DNA of 10,816 bases, from positions 1 to 10,816 of the forward strand of contig VGXJ01000038.1 of NCBI GenBank assembly GCA_016873375.1. The letters run 5' to 3'. This document shows, in pieces, positions 6,559-10,816 of the stretch; position 1 is the stretch's first letter; the number at the start of each line of letters is the position of its first letter. This DNA comes from Phycisphaerae bacterium. Its GTDB lineage: Bacteria > Planctomycetota > Phycisphaerae > Phycisphaerales > SM1A02. The notes below the pieces were generated by a model, which saw only the letters and a list, made by a program, of their open reading frames with translations, did not search any database and was not told where the DNA came from. The position numbers and the translations under genes are program-made.

Positions 6559-6607
6559 GCAACTGGTCGCATGGATGCGGCTGTTGAATCCTGACGTGAG
6601 GTAAACG

Positions 6608-7981
6608 ATGGCAATGGAATGCTTCGTGATCGAGGGCGGGAAGCGTCTGAGCGGCGAAGTCCGCATCGAAGGCGCCAAGAACGCCGCACTCCCGCTCCTG
6701 TGCTGTTCGCTGCTGACCGACGACACGGTCCAGCTTGACAACGTCAGCGACCACGCCGACATCGACAACATGCTGAAATTGCTGGGGGAACTCGGCATGG
6801 GCGTTGAGCGGACCCCCGGCCGCATCCGCGTGACCGGCACCAGCAACGACACCTCCGAAGCCAGCTACGAGACGGTCAAGAAGATGCGCGCCTCGATCAG
6901 CGTGCTCGGGCCGCTGGTCGCCAAGCGCGGCAAGGCGTTCGTGAGCCTGCCCGGCGGCTGTGCGTTCGGCGACCGGCCGGTCGACCTGCACCTGCGCGGT
7001 CTTCGCGCCCTCGGCGCCAAGATCGAGATGGAAGGTGGCTACATCACCGTCAGCGCCGACCGTCTCAAGGGCGCCACCATCTTCCTGGGCGGTCCCAATG
7101 GCTCGAGCGTGGGTGCCACGGAGAACGTCATGTGCGCGGCGACCCTGGCCAAGGGGCGAACCGTGATCGAGGGCGCAGCCTGCGAACCCGAGGTTGTCGA
7201 TGTGGCGCGCCTCCTGCGCTCCATGGGCGCCAAGATCACCGGCGATGGCAGCCCGCGCATCGTCATTGAGGGCGTGGATGAGCTTTCCGGCGCCTCGCAC
7301 TCGGTCATGCCTGACCGCATCGTGGCCGGGACGTACGCGATCGCGGCGGCGATGACCAATGGCCAGGTCGTGCTCCATGACTTCCCGTACGACAGCCTGC
7401 TCTGCGCCATCGACCGGTGGAACGAGATCGGTGTGCGCATCGAGAAGCTCAACGCTGCCGACAGCGACGAGCGCTGCAGCGTTCGCGTCTTCAGCGAGCG
7501 CTTCCTGCGTCCGACCACGATCACGACCCAGCCGCACCCGGGCTTCCCGACCGATCTGCAGGCCCAGTTCATGGCGCTGCTCACCCAGGCGCAGGGGAAC
7601 TCAATCATCACCGAGAAGATCTACACCGAGCGCTTCCTCCACGTGGCCGAGCTGGCCCGCATGGGGGCGCAGGTGCAGCGAAACCAGAACGTCTGCGTGA
7701 TCACGGGTCGCAGCCCGCTCAGTGGCGCCGAGGTCATGGCAAGTGACCTTCGTGCAAGCGCCTGCCTGGTGCTGGCCGGTCTTGCCGCCGAGGGCGAGAC
7801 CATCGTGCATCGCGTGTACCACCTGGACCGTGGCTACGCGCGCATGGAGCAGGTGCTCAATCGCCTGGGGGCGAAGGTTGATCGAGTACCCGCTGAGCAC
7901 GTGCGCGAGATCGCCGCGTCACGCGGACCTGGCCACCGACTGGGCCTGGCGGCGTCGCCGCTCACCCAGGACGAGGGCTGA
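6608..7981 (+). CDS. murA: UDP-N-acetylglucosamine 1-carboxyvinyltransferase (MurA)
   Basis: MurA transfers enolpyruvyl from phosphoenolpyruvate to UDP-GlcNAc, the first committed step of peptidoglycan synthesis, in the cytoplasm. Signatures are EGAKNAALPL (Lys24, Asn25), KKMRAS (Arg94), the active-site loop GGCAFGDRPVDLH with catalytic Cys118, GFPTDLQAQ with Asp316, and SDLRASACLVLAGL (Arg382). The cysteine means the enzyme should be fosfomycin-sensitive as far as that residue decides. At 457 residues it exceeds the usual 418-436. The excess is a C-terminal tail of about 28 residues after 'LGAKVDRVPAE', largely encoded where the gene overlaps the convergent methyltransferase. ATG 6608 has GAGG six bases upstream (6598-6601); M3 at 6614 is a less likely start. 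The gene is divergent from the reductase and has no murein neighbours here. Confidence 0.97.
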   Translation: MAMECFVIEGGKRLSGEVRIEGAKNAALPLLCCSLLTDDTVQLDNVSDHADIDNMLKLLGELGMGVERTPGRIRVTGTSNDTSEASYETVKKMRASISVLGPLVAKRGKAFVSLPGGCAFGDRPVDLHLRGLRALGAKIEMEGGYITVSADRLKGATIFLGGPNGSSVGATENVMCAATLAKGRTVIEGAACEPEVVDVARLLRSMGAKITGDGSPRIVIEGVDELSGASHSVMPDRIVAGTYAIAAAMTNGQVVLHDFPYDSLLCAIDRWNEIGVRIEKLNAADSDERCSVRVFSERFLRPTTITTQPHPGFPTDLQAQFMALLTQAQGNSIITEKIYTERFLHVAELARMGAQVQRNQNVCVITGRSPLSGAEVMASDLRASACLVLAGLAAEGETIVHRVYHLDRGYARMEQVLNRLGAKVDRVPAEHVREIAASRGPGHRLGLAASPLTQDEG

Positions 7982-8815
7982 CGTCACCGCCACATTCAGG
8001 CTCGGCACATCATCTGCCTCACGCAGGTCGTGGTGGGCCTGCATCGGCAGGTTGACCGTTGTGCCGCACGCCTCCATCGTCGCTGGGCGGACGCCTGCAC
8101 CCTCGGCGCCGAACACGAACACGCTCCGGGGCGGCATGGGAACATCCCACAGGGGCTTGGCACCGGCACAGTCCTCGACGGCGATCAGGGCGAAGCCGTG
8201 GCGATCCCGCAACTCCGCAAGCGCATCGTGAAGCGCATGGGCACGGGCCCACGGCACCGTGAAGGTGCGGCCGCTGGCGATCCTGATCGCCTTTCGGTTG
8301 AGCGGGTCGCCGCAGCGTTCACTCAGGAGCAGCGCTGCCTCGCCGAAGCACGCTGCGTTGCGGAACAGGCTGCCGATGTTGTCGGTGTGCACGATCCCAT
8401 CGCCGGCCAGCACCGTGCAGGCCGCGGGCAGGCTCGCCGCGAAGGCGCCGAGATCCGCGCAGGCGGCATCCTCGCTCTTGCGGCGCTTGGCGCTTGGCTC
8501 CCCCGGGCGTGAGCAGAGCATGATGGCCCCGTCATGCATCCTGTAGCCCGTGAGTGCCGTGAGTTCGTCGTGACCGATGCGATGGACGACCAGCGGGAAG
8601 AAGTCCAGTGCATCGCCGATCTCGTTGATGGCGTCATTGCACGCCAGCAGCTCCAGCGGTCGCACCCTGGGCACCATGCGCGCACGGCCGAGTTCATCCG
8701 CATGCATGGCGTGCAAGGCGCGCCGGATGACACGCGGGCTCTCGGCGAGGAACAGGCCATCGCCGCGCAGGTCGCTGTCGAAGGCGTTGGCGAAGAACGG
8801 GCTTGGCGCCGGCAT
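7919..8815 (-). CDS. TrmH/SpoU-family RNA 2'-O-methyltransferase
   Basis: This is a SPOUT-fold, S-adenosylmethionine-dependent enzyme expected to methylate a ribose 2'-OH in tRNA or rRNA. The three SpoU motifs are present in the C-terminal half: motif 1 HTDNIGSLFRNA (Asn146, Arg152, Asn153), motif 2 VFVFGAEGAGV (236-241), motif 3 PSLNVAVTSALVLGE (Ser272, Leu273, Asn274), which forms the cofactor knot. Residues about 20-100 are the likely substrate-binding domain. Between motif 2's LPM and motif 3 there are 13 residues (QAHHDLREADDVP) where many family members have about five. The 298 residues are otherwise a normal length. The target site cannot be told from this sequence. It starts 14 bp after the rho stop with only a weak GCAGG upstream, so it is probably co-transcribed with rho. 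Its last 21 codons overlap murA. Confidence 0.9.
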   Translation of the reverse strand: MPAPSPFFANAFDSDLRGDGLFLAESPRVIRRALHAMHADELGRARMVPRVRPLELLACNDAINEIGDALDFFPLVVHRIGHDELTALTGYRMHDGAIMLCSRPGEPSAKRRKSEDAACADLGAFAASLPAACTVLAGDGIVHTDNIGSLFRNAACFGEAALLLSERCGDPLNRKAIRIASGRTFTVPWARAHALHDALAELRDRHGFALIAVEDCAGAKPLWDVPMPPRSVFVFGAEGAGVRPATMEACGTTVNLPMQAHHDLREADDVPSLNVAVTSALVLGERRRRQAQSVARSA

Positions 8816-8829
8816 GGGCGTGCCTGCAC

Positions 8830-10816
<1,987 letters not shown>

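Noticed and set aside
5456..6604. Long plus-strand open frame opposite the reductase.
   Set aside because: The reductase on the other strand carries complete FAD and NADP motifs, whereas this frame gives no recognisable protein pattern.
6479..7537. Reading frame of the reductase stays open far upstream on the minus strand, giving a possible 689-residue protein.
   Set aside because: The upstream part is antisense to murA, lacks domain character and loses the codon bias at 6478. High-GC genes often leave the opposite strand open.

Overview
This is a high-GC bacterial window with strong G/C bias at third codon positions. It holds eight complete protein genes, one gene cut by the right edge (rho) and probably the last codons of another at the left edge. 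The mix fits a free-living, Gram-negative-like heterotroph: murA, a Rho factor with a very long low-complexity N-terminus, a cysteine-free bS18 outside its usual operon, a plant-type ferredoxin-NADP reductase and an HMG-CoA lyase. The Rho and bS18 style point to Planctomycetota, perhaps Phycisphaerae. That placement is inference from protein style, not from a phylogeny.

Left part (1-3507). A probable gene tail ends at 75. An M42 metallopeptidase gene lies on the minus strand. Only 28 bp from its start, a plus-strand run begins: ygfZ-like, then a 64-residue membrane protein, then HMG-CoA lyase. Both junctions in this run are ATGA overlaps, each preceded by a good Shine-Dalgarno sequence, so the three are very probably translated from one message.

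Middle (3508-6478). rpsR (bS18) stands alone behind a 148-nt spacer that contains a hairpin and three copies of a CTTCCGG heptamer. It converges on a minus-strand TPR protein, with a 13-bp hairpin between their ends. Upstream of the TPR gene, on the same strand, is the FNR-type reductase, 60 bp away and possibly co-transcribed.

Right part (6479-10816). A 129-bp divergent promoter region separates the reductase from murA. The 3' end of murA overlaps the 3' end of a convergent SpoU-family RNA methyltransferase gene by 63 bp. The methyltransferase follows rho by 14 bp on the minus strand, so rho and the methyltransferase probably form an operon. The rho frame stays open through the right edge, so its true start is outside the window.

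The genes are mostly housekeeping: RNA metabolism (Rho, SpoU), translation (bS18), cell wall (MurA), Fe-S maintenance (YgfZ), acyl-CoA catabolism, redox and peptide turnover. I found no mobile element, CRISPR array, RNA gene or defence system. The points most worth a second look are the Rho N-terminal extension, the small membrane protein, the rpsR leader and the murA/methyltransferase overlap.
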